Assembly: GCA_035601815.1 (NCBI GenBank)
Contig: DATNNN010000136.1
Location: 1 to 13,927, forward strand
Source of the DNA: DATNNN01 sp035601815
GTDB lineage: Bacteria; Pseudomonadota; Alphaproteobacteria; Rhizobiales; Xanthobacteraceae
DNA: 13,927 nt
Reading direction: 5' to 3'
Shown: one piece after another, positions 1-7,014 of the stretch
Layout: each line of letters begins with the position of its first letter
How positions within the stretch are numbered: the stretch's first letter is position 1
Notes under the pieces: generated by a model
Databases searched by the model: none
What the model saw: the letters and a program-made list of their open reading frames with translations, nothing else
Told to the model about the DNA's origin: nothing
Made by a program: the position numbers and the translations under genes

Positions 1-914
1 GTCGCGGCGAGGCCCACGCCCTTGATGATCGCCGCGTACTCGTTGCGGCTGAAGCCGAGGTCGATGACGAACGGCGCCGTCATCACGCCGGCGAGCGCGT
101 CGGTGAATTTGAACAGGATGACGAAGGCGAGAATGGCGAGCGCCATTTCGCGTGACAGGAAATCGGCAAAGGCGCCGACCGCGGCCGTGACCACGCGCTT
201 GACCGGCAGCTCGCGGGCGTGCGCCGCTTCGGCGATCTTCGATTTTTCCGGCTCGGTGGCGGCGAGCGTGGTGAAGATGCCGATCACGACAAGACCGGCC
301 ATAGCCACGTAACCCCATGTCCATGCTGCGTTTTTGTCCGCGCCCCAGGCCTCGAACCCGCTCACCAGGAAGAGCGCGCCGGCAGTCGAGGCCAGCATGC
401 CGATGCGGTAGGCGGCGACATAGGACGCCATGCCCGCCGCCTGCTCGCTCTCTTCCAGGGTCTCCACCCGGAAGGCGTCGATGACGATGTCCTGGGTGGC
501 CGAGGCCGCCGCCACCAGGAGCGCGCCCACGGCCACGAGCCAGGGCGCCGCCGCCGGATTGCAGAAGGCGAGGAAGAAGATCGCCGCCATCAGCAGGAGT
601 TGCGCGAACACGAGCCAGCCGCGGCGGCGGCCCAAGAGCCGCGAGAGGATCGGCACGTCGAGGGCGTCCACCAGCGGCGCCCACAGGAACTTCACCGTGT
701 AGGGCGTGCCGACTAGGGCAAAGAGCCCGATGGTGCCGAGATCGACGCCGGCCTCGCGCATCCACACCAAGAGCGTCGAGCCCGAGAGCGCGAGCGGCAG
801 CCCGGCGGAGAAGCCGAGGAACAGGACGATGAGCACGCGCGGCCGCAGATACACGCCGGCCGCCGCGGCGAAGCTTTCTCTTCTTCCGGAAGGCGCCTGA
901 ACCGTATCGGCCAT
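1..914 (-). CDS. ampG: AmpG-type muropeptide permease (MFS), C-terminus cut by window edge
   Basis: Inner-membrane transporter of the major facilitator superfamily. AmpG proteins import GlcNAc-anhydro-MurNAc peptides released from the wall, for peptidoglycan recycling; in some bacteria this flux signals beta-lactamase induction. The visible 304 residues start at ATG 912-914 and run off the left edge with no stop. They show a short cytoplasmic N-terminus, then alternating hydrophobic helices (about 27-50, 60-82, 100-118, 125-140, 165-187, 200-220, 258-275). The family-typical stretch QDIVIDAFRVE is near residues 141-151, and FLGFSAGLPLALSG is near 32-45. The start lies 3 bases after the rmuC stop with no clear ribosome binding site, so translation is probably coupled to rmuC. 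AmpG is the best family match by sequence reading; a related sugar or drug MFS carrier is less likely. Transport substrate is inferred from the family. Confidence 0.85.
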   Translation of the reverse strand, partial: MADTVQAPSGRRESFAAAAGVYLRPRVLIVLFLGFSAGLPLALSGSTLLVWMREAGVDLGTIGLFALVGTPYTVKFLWAPLVDALDVPILSRLLGRRRGWLVFAQLLLMAAIFFLAFCNPAAAPWLVAVGALLVAAASATQDIVIDAFRVETLEESEQAAGMASYVAAYRIGMLASTAGALFLVSGFEAWGADKNAAWTWGYVAMAGLVVIGIFTTLAATEPEKSKIAEAAHARELPVKRVVTAAVGAFADFLSREMALAILAFVILFKFTDALAGVMTAPFVIDLGFSRNEYAAIIKGVGLAA

Positions 915-917
915 CGG

Positions 918-2111
918 CTACTCGGCGGCGCCGAGCTTCAGCGTCAGCGGCGCCTGCGCCGCCACGCGCGCTTCGCGCGGCGTCTCGATCTCGTCGAACT
1001 CCAGCGCCTCGATGCGCGCGCCGCGCTTGGCCACCTTGTCGGCCGAAATCAGCACCTGGCCCACGTCGTCGGAGGTCTGCGCGAAGTGGCTTTGCAGCTT
1101 GACGGCGCGGTCGCGCAGCCGCGCCACGTCCTCCACGAGCTTGGCGACCTCGGCGCGCACCACCTCCGACTGCTCGCGCATGCGCGCGTCCTTGACGATC
1201 GCCTGCAACACCTGGATCGCGAGCATCAAGAGCGACGGCGACACGATCATCACGCGGGCGCGGAACGCCTTCTGCATCAGGTCGTCGAAATGCTCGTGCA
1301 GCTCGGCGTACACCGACTCCGACGGCATGAACATGAGCGCCATGTCCTGCGTCTCGCCCGGGCAGAGATAGCGCTCGGCGATGTCGCTCACGTGCTTGGC
1401 CATGTCCTGGCGCAGCCGCTGGGCCGCGGCCTTGCGCGCGTCGTCGCCCTTGGCCTCGCGGAAGGCGGTGATCGATTCCAGCGGAAACTTTGCGTCGATG
1501 ACGAGCGGGCGATGGTCGCCCGGGAGATAGATGACGCAGTCGGGCCGGCGATTGTTCTTCAGCGTGTGCTGGAAGGTGTAGGCGTCCTTGGGCAGGCCGT
1601 CGGCGACGATCGCCTCCATGCGCCCCTGGCCGAAGGCGCCGCGCGCCTGCTTGTTGGCGAGCACGTCCTTGAGCGTCACCATGTGGGTGGAGAGCTCGGT
1701 GAGCCGCGCTTGTGCGGCGTCCACCACCGCCAGGCGCTCGTTGAGCTGGCCGAGGCTCTCCTGCGTCGCGCGCGCGGCGTTAGCGACACCGTCGCCGAGA
1801 TGCTTGGAGACCTGCTCGAGGCGCTCGCTGACCGCCCGCGCGAGATCGGCGTGGCCGCCACCCAGGACTTCGGCAAGCGTCCGCATGCGCCCGGTGCTTT
1901 CCGCCTGCATGCGCAGGACTTCGGCGACGCGCGCCTCGAGATCGGCGGCGCGGCCCGCCTGCTCGTCGGCGTCGCGGGCGCGCGTTCGCGCCGCGCGCCA
2001 CATGCCGATCGCCACCGCCGCGAGGAGCACGATGGCGAGCGCGGCGAGCACGAGCACAAGCTCGCCGGTCCGCACCGGCCGCGAGCCGATCACGAAGAGC
2101 ACGTCATTCAT
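918..2111 (-). CDS. rmuC: DNA recombination protein RmuC
   Basis: RmuC-family protein, 397 aa. E. coli rmuC limits recombination at inverted repeats; the biochemical activity is poorly defined. One membrane helix lies near residues 17-38 and is followed by a basic stretch (WRAARTRARD), so the protein is probably anchored with its body in the cytoplasm. Residues about 45-150 are Ala/Glu/Arg-rich with coiled-coil character. The RmuC domain spans about 150-345, with the conserved block RPDCVIYLPG (189-198) and VIDAKFPLE (204-212). The spacing P190-D191 ... D206-A-K208 resembles a PD-(D/E)XK nuclease core, as proposed for this family; activity here is inference. A second coiled segment (about 315-345) follows. 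The start at ATG 2109-2111 has a weak AAGAG five bases upstream. It is first in a two-gene unit with ampG and is transcribed divergently from the PH-domain gene. Confidence 0.95.
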   Translation of the reverse strand: MNDVLFVIGSRPVRTGELVLVLAALAIVLLAAVAIGMWRAARTRARDADEQAGRAADLEARVAEVLRMQAESTGRMRTLAEVLGGGHADLARAVSERLEQVSKHLGDGVANAARATQESLGQLNERLAVVDAAQARLTELSTHMVTLKDVLANKQARGAFGQGRMEAIVADGLPKDAYTFQHTLKNNRRPDCVIYLPGDHRPLVIDAKFPLESITAFREAKGDDARKAAAQRLRQDMAKHVSDIAERYLCPGETQDMALMFMPSESVYAELHEHFDDLMQKAFRARVMIVSPSLLMLAIQVLQAIVKDARMREQSEVVRAEVAKLVEDVARLRDRAVKLQSHFAQTSDDVGQVLISADKVAKRGARIEALEFDEIETPREARVAAQAPLTLKLGAAE

Positions 2112-2177
2112 GCGGACTCTTGTAGCGCGATTCGGAAGCGATGAGAACGAAGGGCGAACGGCTTTTCAGGCTGTCCG

Positions 2178-2198
2178 TGGCCGGGCTTGTCCCGGCCA
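2178..2198. repeat. Palindromic intergenic repeat, copy A
   Basis: Arms TGGCCGGG (2178-2185) and CCCGGCCA (2191-2198) are perfect inverted repeats around a 5-base loop CTTGT. The 23 bases at 2178-2200 match exactly the reverse complement of 9675-9697 (copy C). The tail ATCCCGATT after the right arm is shared with copy B at 9641-9649. It sits in the divergent rmuC/PH-domain spacer. Elements of this look are common between genes in Rhizobiales genomes (recollection, not searched). An RNA hairpin could form on either strand. Confidence 0.85.
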
Positions 2199-2204
2199 TC
2201 CCGA

Positions 2205-2233
2205 TTGACGGGGCAAGGCCGCGCCTGCCTTAT
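2205..2233 (+). promoter_or_regulatory. Candidate sigma-70 promoter for the PH-domain/def/fmt/truA unit
   Basis: TTGACG (2205-2210) is followed after 17 bases by CCTTAT (2228-2233), or after 18 by CTTATC. The -35 box is good and the -10 only fair. It lies 51 bases upstream of the preferred start of the PH-domain gene, points the right way, and begins in the tail of palindromic repeat A. No transcript evidence is available. Confidence 0.4.
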
Positions 2234-2283
2234 CGGGTCCACCGAAATAGGGCCGCACCGGCCCGGTAATGGCGGGATCGCCG

Positions 2284-2754
2284 ATGAGCTACGTCGCGGA
2301 AGTGCTGCAGCCCGACGAGAAGGTGCTGGTCACCAGCACCATCCATTGGGCGATCTATCTCCCCGGCATCGTGCTCACTGCCGCGGGCTTCGTCGGATTT
2401 CTCTACGGCTACGGCGGCGCCGGCGCCGACAGCGCAATGCGCGACATCGTGTGGGCGCTCTCGCTCCTTCTCCTCGCCGCCGGTTTCCTCAGCTTGTTCC
2501 GCGCCTGGTTCCGCCGCTGGACCACGGAGATCGCCGTCACCAACCGTCGCGTCATCTACAAGCGCGGCTTCATCCGCCGCTACACGGTGGAGATGCACAT
2601 GGACAAGGTGGAGAGCATCGACGTCGACCAGACCGTGCTCGGCCGGCTCCTCGACTACGGCGACGTGATCGTGCGCGGCACCGGCACCGGCTTCGAGCCG
2701 CTGCACATGATCGAGGCGCCGATCAAGCTCAGAAACGCCGTTACCGCCAAGTGA
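2284..2754 (+). CDS. Bacterial PH-domain (bPH2, DUF304/YdbS-like) membrane protein
   Basis: Small membrane protein of 156 aa. Two hydrophobic helices lie near residues 24-43 and 52-73, joined by a short Gly-rich turn. A bacterial pleckstrin-homology-like domain follows (about 75-155), with the typical block TTEIAVTNRRVIYKRG (80-95), then HMDKVESIDVDQTVLGRLL (105-123), and YGDVIVRGTGTG (125-136). Proteins of this architecture are widespread and their function is mostly unknown; the PH-like domain probably sits on the cytoplasmic face. I chose ATG 2284 over the in-frame ATG at 2269 because GGGA (2274-2277) lies 6 bases upstream and homologs usually begin just before the V-L-Q-P-D-E-K block. def follows after 46 bases, possibly in the same unit. 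No specific function can be assigned. Confidence 0.85.
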   Translation: MSYVAEVLQPDEKVLVTSTIHWAIYLPGIVLTAAGFVGFLYGYGGAGADSAMRDIVWALSLLLLAAGFLSLFRAWFRRWTTEIAVTNRRVIYKRGFIRRYTVEMHMDKVESIDVDQTVLGRLLDYGDVIVRGTGTGFEPLHMIEAPIKLRNAVTAK

Positions 2755-2764
2755 AGCAGTCGCA

Positions 2765-2792
2765 TTGACCGGCCGGCATCGAACCCCTATCT
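2765..2792 (+). promoter_or_regulatory. Candidate promoter giving a leaderless def transcript
   Basis: TTGACC (2765-2770), a 16-base spacer, then CTATCT (2787-2792). Transcription would be expected to begin about 6-9 bases after the -10 box, at roughly 2798-2801, which coincides with the def ATG at 2801. No Shine-Dalgarno sequence is visible between 2771 and 2800, which fits leaderless initiation. The spacer is one base short of ideal. It lies in the 46-base gap after the PH-domain gene. Confidence 0.4.
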
Positions 2793-2800
2793 CGCGCACC

Positions 2801-3319
2801 ATGGCCATCCGCCCCATCATCACGCTCCCCGACAAGCGCCTGCGGGAGGTATCGAAGCCCGTCGCCAGGATCGACGCCGAGGTGAAGAAGCTCGTCGCCG
2901 ACATGTTCGAGACCATGTACGGCGCGCCCGGCGTTGGGCTGGCCGCAATCCAGCTGGGCGAGCCGCGCCGCATCGTCACCATCGACGCTACCCGCGGCGA
3001 GGAGGAGAAAAGGCCCATCGCCCTCATCAACCCGGAGATCGTGTGGACCTCCGACGAGGTGAGCGTGCTCGAGGAAGGCTGCCTCTCGATCCCCGAGTAC
3101 GTGGATGAGGTGGAGCGGCCGGCCAAGGTGCGCGCCCGCTTCCTCGACCTCGACGGCAACGTGATGCAGGTGGAGGCCGACGGCCTGTTCGCCCGCGTGC
3201 TGCAGCACGAGATCGACCACATCAACGGCGTGCTCTTCATCGACCACCTGTCGAAGCTGAAGCGCAACCGGGTGACCAAGAAATTTGCCAAGGCGGCGAA
3301 GCGCGAAGCCGCGGAGTAA
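2801..3319 (+). CDS. def: Peptide deformylase
   Basis: Metal-dependent hydrolase that removes the N-formyl group from the starting methionine of new polypeptides at the ribosome exit. Its 172 aa are the usual length for a type I deformylase. All three family motifs are present: GVGLAAIQ (44-51), EGCLS (92-96, metal ligand Cys94) and the zinc-hydrolase motif QHEIDH (135-140, ligands His136 and His140, catalytic Glu137). ATG 2801 is chosen because MAIRPIITLPD is the typical N-terminus; the in-frame TTG at 2765 lies inside a candidate -35 box and would add non-conserved residues. fmt, the enzyme that adds the formyl group, follows after 22 bases, a very common pairing. Confidence 0.97.
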   Translation: MAIRPIITLPDKRLREVSKPVARIDAEVKKLVADMFETMYGAPGVGLAAIQLGEPRRIVTIDATRGEEEKRPIALINPEIVWTSDEVSVLEEGCLSIPEYVDEVERPAKVRARFLDLDGNVMQVEADGLFARVLQHEIDHINGVLFIDHLSKLKRNRVTKKFAKAAKREAAE

Positions 3320-3341
3320 GCCGGCCGCGCGCGGGGGATCG

Positions 3342-4256
3342 ATGCGCATCGTCTTCATGGGCACGCCGGATTTCGCCGTGCCGACGCTGGTCGAGCTCGC
3401 CGCGCGCGGGCACGACATCGCGGCGGTGTGCACGCGCCCGCCGGCGGCGGCCGGCCGCGGTCTCGGCGAGCGCCGCTCGCCGGTACACGAGGCGGCGCTG
3501 CGGCTCGGCGCCAAGGTCGAGCATCCGAAAAGCCTGAAAGGCGAGGCGGCGGCGAAGACCTTTCGCGCCCACAATGCGGATGTGGCGATCACGGTCGCCT
3601 ATGGGCTGATTCTGCCGAAAGCTGTTCTAGAGGTGCCGCGCTTCGGCGCGCTCAACCTGCACGCCTCGCTCCTGCCGCGCTGGCGCGGTGCCGCGCCCAT
3701 CAACCGCGCCATCATAGCGGGCGACGCCGAGAGCGGCGTCTCGGTGATGCGGATGGACGAGGGTCTCGACACCGGCCCGGTCGGGCTCATGGAACGCGTC
3801 GCCATCGGCCCCAACATGACCGCGGGCGATCTGCACGACCGGCTCGCCACGGTCGGCGCCGATGTCATGGCCCGCGCGCTCGCGGCGCTCGAGCGCGGCA
3901 CGCTTACGTTCACGCCGCAAGCGGAGGAGGGGGCGATCTACGCCAAGAAAATCGACAACGCCGAGACCCGCATCGATTGGGGCAAGCCCGCGGCGGCCGT
4001 GCACAACCACGTCCGCGGCCTTTCGCCGTTTCCCGGCGCATGGTTCGAGCTCGGCGGCGTGCGCATCAAGGCGCTGCGCTCGGAACGCGCCGACCGCGGC
4101 GGCAAGCCGGGCACCACCCTCGACGATCGCCTCACCGTTGCCTGCGGCGACGGCGCCGTGCGCCTCCTGGAAGTCCAGCGCGCCGGCGCGCGAGCCATGC
4201 AGGCCGAAGATTTCCTGCGCGGGACGCCGGTCGCCGCCGGCACGGCGCTCTCCTGA
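3342..4256 (+). CDS. fmt: Methionyl-tRNA formyltransferase
   Basis: Transfers a formyl group from 10-formyl-tetrahydrofolate to Met-tRNA(fMet), making the bacterial initiator. Length 304 aa, slightly shorter than E. coli Fmt. The N-terminal Rossmann domain begins MRIVFMGTPDFAVPTL. Catalytic residues are conserved: Asn105 and His107 in LNLHASLLPRWRGAAPI (104-120) and Asp143 in GLDTG (141-145). The C-terminal OB-like domain covers about 205-300, including HNHVRGLSPFPGAW. ATG 3342 is preferred over an upstream in-frame start inside def because GGGGGA lies at 3333-3338 and the N-terminus matches the family. The gene overlaps truA by one base (TGATG at 4254-4258), so the two are probably translationally coupled. 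Confidence 0.97.
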   Translation: MRIVFMGTPDFAVPTLVELAARGHDIAAVCTRPPAAAGRGLGERRSPVHEAALRLGAKVEHPKSLKGEAAAKTFRAHNADVAITVAYGLILPKAVLEVPRFGALNLHASLLPRWRGAAPINRAIIAGDAESGVSVMRMDEGLDTGPVGLMERVAIGPNMTAGDLHDRLATVGADVMARALAALERGTLTFTPQAEEGAIYAKKIDNAETRIDWGKPAAAVHNHVRGLSPFPGAWFELGGVRIKALRSERADRGGKPGTTLDDRLTVACGDGAVRLLEVQRAGARAMQAEDFLRGTPVAAGTALS

Positions 4257-4993
4257 TGCCCCGCTACAAGCTCACCATTGAGTACGACGGCACGCCGTTC
4301 GTCGGCTGGCAGATGCAGGAGAGCGGGCCGTCGGTGGCGGGCGCAATCGTCGACGCCATCGAGCGGTTCGCCGGCGAGCGGCTGGCGATCACCGGTGCCG
4401 GCCGCACCGACGCCGGCGTGCACGCCTTCGGGCAGGTGGCGCACATCGATCTTTCCAAGGACTGGGACACGGACACGGTGCGCGACGCGCTGAACGCCCA
4501 GCTCCGCCCCAACCCCGTCGCGGTGCTCAGCGCCGAGAAGGTCGGCGACGATTTCGACGCGCGCTTCTCGGCGAAGGCCCGCCATTATCTCTACCGCATC
4601 GCCAACCGCCGCGCCGATCTCGCGCTCGAGCGCGAGCGCGCCTGGCGCGTGGGCAAGCCGCTCGATGCCGAGGCCATGCACGCTTCCGCCCAGCGCCTCG
4701 TCGGCCACCATGACTTCACCACCTTCCGCTCGGCCGAATGCCAGGCGAAGTCGCCGATGAAGACGCTCGACCGTCTCGACGTGTCGCGCGCGGGCGAGGA
4801 GATCGACGTGCGCGTCTCGGCGCGCTCGTTCCTGCACCACCAGGTGCGCTCCATGGTCGGCTCGCTCGCGCTGGTGGGCGAGGGGCGCTGGCGCGCCGAC
4901 GATCTCGCCGCCGCACTCGCCGCCAAGGACCGCGCCCGCTGCGGGCCGGTGGCACCCGCGTGCGGGCTATATTTGTTGCGGGTAGATTACTGA
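4256..4993 (+). CDS. truA: tRNA pseudouridine(38-40) synthase TruA
   Basis: Converts uridines 38, 39 and 40 in the anticodon arm of many tRNAs to pseudouridine. Length 245 aa. The start MPRYKLTIEYDGTPFVGWQ is typical. The catalytic aspartate is Asp52 in GRTDAGVHA (49-57). Further conserved parts include RFSAKARHYLYRI, the H-DFTTF block and SFLHHQVRSMVGSL in the C-terminal half. The ATG overlaps the fmt stop by one base (TGATG). The last residues end 7 bases from the stop of the convergent dapE. A longer open frame exists upstream in the fmt region but is only the out-of-frame reading of fmt. Confidence 0.97.
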   Translation: MPRYKLTIEYDGTPFVGWQMQESGPSVAGAIVDAIERFAGERLAITGAGRTDAGVHAFGQVAHIDLSKDWDTDTVRDALNAQLRPNPVAVLSAEKVGDDFDARFSAKARHYLYRIANRRADLALERERAWRVGKPLDAEAMHASAQRLVGHHDFTTFRSAECQAKSPMKTLDRLDVSRAGEEIDVRVSARSFLHHQVRSMVGSLALVGEGRWRADDLAAALAAKDRARCGPVAPACGLYLLRVDY

Positions 4994-5000
4994 GCGCGCG

Positions 5001-6134
5001 TCACGCGAAATAGTTCGCCAGAATCCGCCCGTAAATCTTCTGCAGCGTGCGCAAGTCCTCGATCGACACGCTCTCGTCGACCGCGTGCATATTCCCGCCG
5101 CCGAGGCCGATGTCGACCACGGCGCAATAGTCCTTGATGAAGCGCGCATCGGACGTGCCGCCGGACGTTGAGGGCTCCGCCTTGACGCCGGCCGCTTCCA
5201 TGATCGACTTCTGCACCAGCGCCACCAAAGGCCCGGGCTTCGTGAGATAGCTCTCGCTCGCCGGCTCGTAGGCGAGCTCGTAGCGCGCGCGCTCCGCCGC
5301 CTTGGCAATGCGCTCCTCGATCAGCTTCTTCAGGCTCACCGAGGTAAAGCGGTCGTTGAAGCGTACGTTGAAGCGCGCCTTTGCCTCCGCCGGGATTACG
5401 TTGAACGCCGGGTTGCCCACGTCCACCGACGTGATTTCCAGGTTCGAGGGCTCGAAATGCTCCGAGCCCTTGTCGAGCGGCTCGCCGAGCGCGTTCAGCA
5501 TACGCAAGAGAGCCCGCATGGGATTGTCGGCGCGCTGCGGATAGGCGGCGTGACCCTGCTTGCCGCTGACCGTGAGCGTGGCCGATAGGCTCCCGCGCCG
5601 GCCGATCTTCAGCGTATCGCCCACGCGCTCCACACTCGTGGGCTCGCCCACGATGCAGGCGTCGAGCTTCTCGCCCCGCGCTTTGGCCCATTCTAGGAGC
5701 TTCTTGGTGCCGTTGATGCCCGGGCCTTCCTCGTCGCCGGTGATGAGAAGCGAAATCGTGCCGCGCGGCTTGCCGTGCTCGATCGCGGCGGCGACGAAGC
5801 TTGCGATCGCGCCCTTCATGTCCACCGCGCCGCGGCCGTAGAGCACGCCGTCCGTGATTTCGCCCGCGAACGGCGGATGCGCCCAGCGGCTCTCGTCGCC
5901 GGGCGGCACCACGTCGGTGTGGCCGGCGAAGGCAAGATGCGGCGCGCCGCTCCCGATCTTGGCGAATAGATTTTCCACGTCCGGCGTGCCGGACTCGGAG
6001 AATTTCACCCGATGCACTTCGAAACCGGCCGCCTTAAGGATGTCGGCCAGCAGCGCCAGCGCCCCGCCTTCCGTCGGCGTGACGGAGCGGCAACGGATCA
6101 GGCCGCGCGCGATCTCCACCGGGTCGGCAGCCAC
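5001..6134 (-). CDS. dapE: Succinyl-diaminopimelate desuccinylase
   Basis: Di-zinc M20 metallohydrolase that splits N-succinyl-LL-diaminopimelate into succinate and LL-diaminopimelate, for lysine and wall precursors. With the GTG start it has 377 aa, the usual length. Metal ligands and catalytic residues are in place: His72 and Asp74 (GHTDVVP), Asp105 (GRGAVDMKG), Glu135 (catalytic) and Glu136 (TGDEEG), Glu164 (VGEPTS) and His350 (GGGNMHAVDE). A small dimerisation domain lies about 175-290. GTG at 6132-6134 is preferred because AGGGA (6141-6145) is 6 bases upstream; the TTG at 6138-6140 overlaps the dapD stop but leaves no spacing to that site. The gene follows dapD by 2 bases, so the two consecutive steps are probably coupled. 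Confidence 0.96.
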   Translation of the reverse strand: MAADPVEIARGLIRCRSVTPTEGGALALLADILKAAGFEVHRVKFSESGTPDVENLFAKIGSGAPHLAFAGHTDVVPPGDESRWAHPPFAGEITDGVLYGRGAVDMKGAIASFVAAAIEHGKPRGTISLLITGDEEGPGINGTKKLLEWAKARGEKLDACIVGEPTSVERVGDTLKIGRRGSLSATLTVSGKQGHAAYPQRADNPMRALLRMLNALGEPLDKGSEHFEPSNLEITSVDVGNPAFNVIPAEAKARFNVRFNDRFTSVSLKKLIEERIAKAAERARYELAYEPASESYLTKPGPLVALVQKSIMEAAGVKAEPSTSGGTSDARFIKDYCAVVDIGLGGGNMHAVDESVSIEDLRTLQKIYGRILANYFA

Positions 6135-6136
6135 GG

Positions 6137-6961
6137 TCAATCCCTGAGCAGCTCGTTGATCGAGGTCTTGGCGCGGGTCTTCTCGTCCACGCGCTTCACG
6201 ATCACGGCGCAGTAGAGCGACGGCCCGGGCATGGAGCCTGGCATGGTGCCCGACACCACCACCGAATAGGGCGGCACCTCGCCCATGAACACTTTTCCGG
6301 TAGCGCGCTCCACGATCTTGGTGGAGGCGCCGAGATAAACGCCCATCGAAAGGACGGAGCCCCGCCGCACGATCACGCCCTCGGCGACCTCGGCGCGGGC
6401 GCCGATGAAGCAGTCGTCCTCGATCACCACCGGGCCGGCCTGCAACGGCTCAAGCACGCCGCCGATGCCGGCACCGCCGGAGATGTGGCAGTTCTTGCCG
6501 ATCTGCGCGCACGAGCCGACCGTGGCCCAGGTATCCACCATGGTGTTCTCGCCAACGTAGGCGCCGAGGTTGACGAAACTCGGCATCAAGACGACGCCCG
6601 GCGCGATGTAGGCGCCGCGGCGCACGATCGCGCCGGGCACGGCGCGGAAACCCGCCTTCTTGAACTGCACCTTGCCCCAGCCGGCGAACTTCGACGGCAC
6701 CTTGTCCCACCAGGTGGCGCCGCCGGCACCGCCCTTGACCACGGCTATGTCCTCCAGGCGGAAGGAGAGGAGCACCGCCTTCTTCAGCCATTGGTTCACG
6801 TGCCAGCCGCCGTCGCGCGGCTCGGCCACCCTCGCCTTGCCGGAATCGAGGAGCGCGAGCGCGGCCTTCACCGTCTGGCGCACCGCGCCCTTGCTCCTGG
6901 GGGTGATTTCGGCGCGGCGCTCGTAGGCTTCGTCGATGATGCGCGAAAGTTCGGCGGACAT
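6137..6961 (-). CDS. dapD: 2,3,4,5-tetrahydropyridine-2,6-dicarboxylate N-succinyltransferase
   Basis: Transfers succinyl from succinyl-CoA to tetrahydrodipicolinate, the committed step of the succinylase branch of the diaminopimelate/lysine pathway. Length 274 aa, standard for the proteobacterial trimeric enzyme. The N-terminal helical part ends in WHVNQWLKKAVLLSFRL (53-69). Left-handed beta-helix hexapeptide repeats run from about 108 to 235 and include VPGAIVRRGAYIAPGVVLMP, NTMVDTWATVGSCAQIG and ISGGAGIGGVLEPL. A C-terminal segment with SLYCAVIVKRVDEKTR follows. ATG 6961 is chosen over an upstream in-frame start at 7000 because GAGGAA (6966-6971) lies 4 bases before it and MSAELSRIIDEAYERR is the family-like N-terminus. 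It precedes dapE directly and follows the DUF1036-type gene after 53 bases. Confidence 0.97.
   Translation of the reverse strand: MSAELSRIIDEAYERRAEITPRSKGAVRQTVKAALALLDSGKARVAEPRDGGWHVNQWLKKAVLLSFRLEDIAVVKGGAGGATWWDKVPSKFAGWGKVQFKKAGFRAVPGAIVRRGAYIAPGVVLMPSFVNLGAYVGENTMVDTWATVGSCAQIGKNCHISGGAGIGGVLEPLQAGPVVIEDDCFIGARAEVAEGVIVRRGSVLSMGVYLGASTKIVERATGKVFMGEVPPYSVVVSGTMPGSMPGPSLYCAVIVKRVDEKTRAKTSINELLRD
6141..6145 (-). promoter_or_regulatory. Ribosome binding site deciding the dapE start
   Basis: AGGGA on the minus strand lies inside the end of dapD. It sits 6 bases from GTG 6134 and directly against TTG 6140, so it favours GTG as the dapE start. Confidence 0.6.
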
Positions 6962-7014
6962 GGAATTCCTCGTCAAGGCCGCGGTTTGTCGTCGGGCCAT
7001 GGCCGCTTGTCAAC

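Noticed and set aside
3428..4255. Upstream extension of the truA reading frame across fmt (521 codons in total)
   Set aside because: The extra part is the out-of-frame reading of fmt and is Arg/Gly/Ala-rich. TruA is complete from ATG 4256 with its normal N-terminus.
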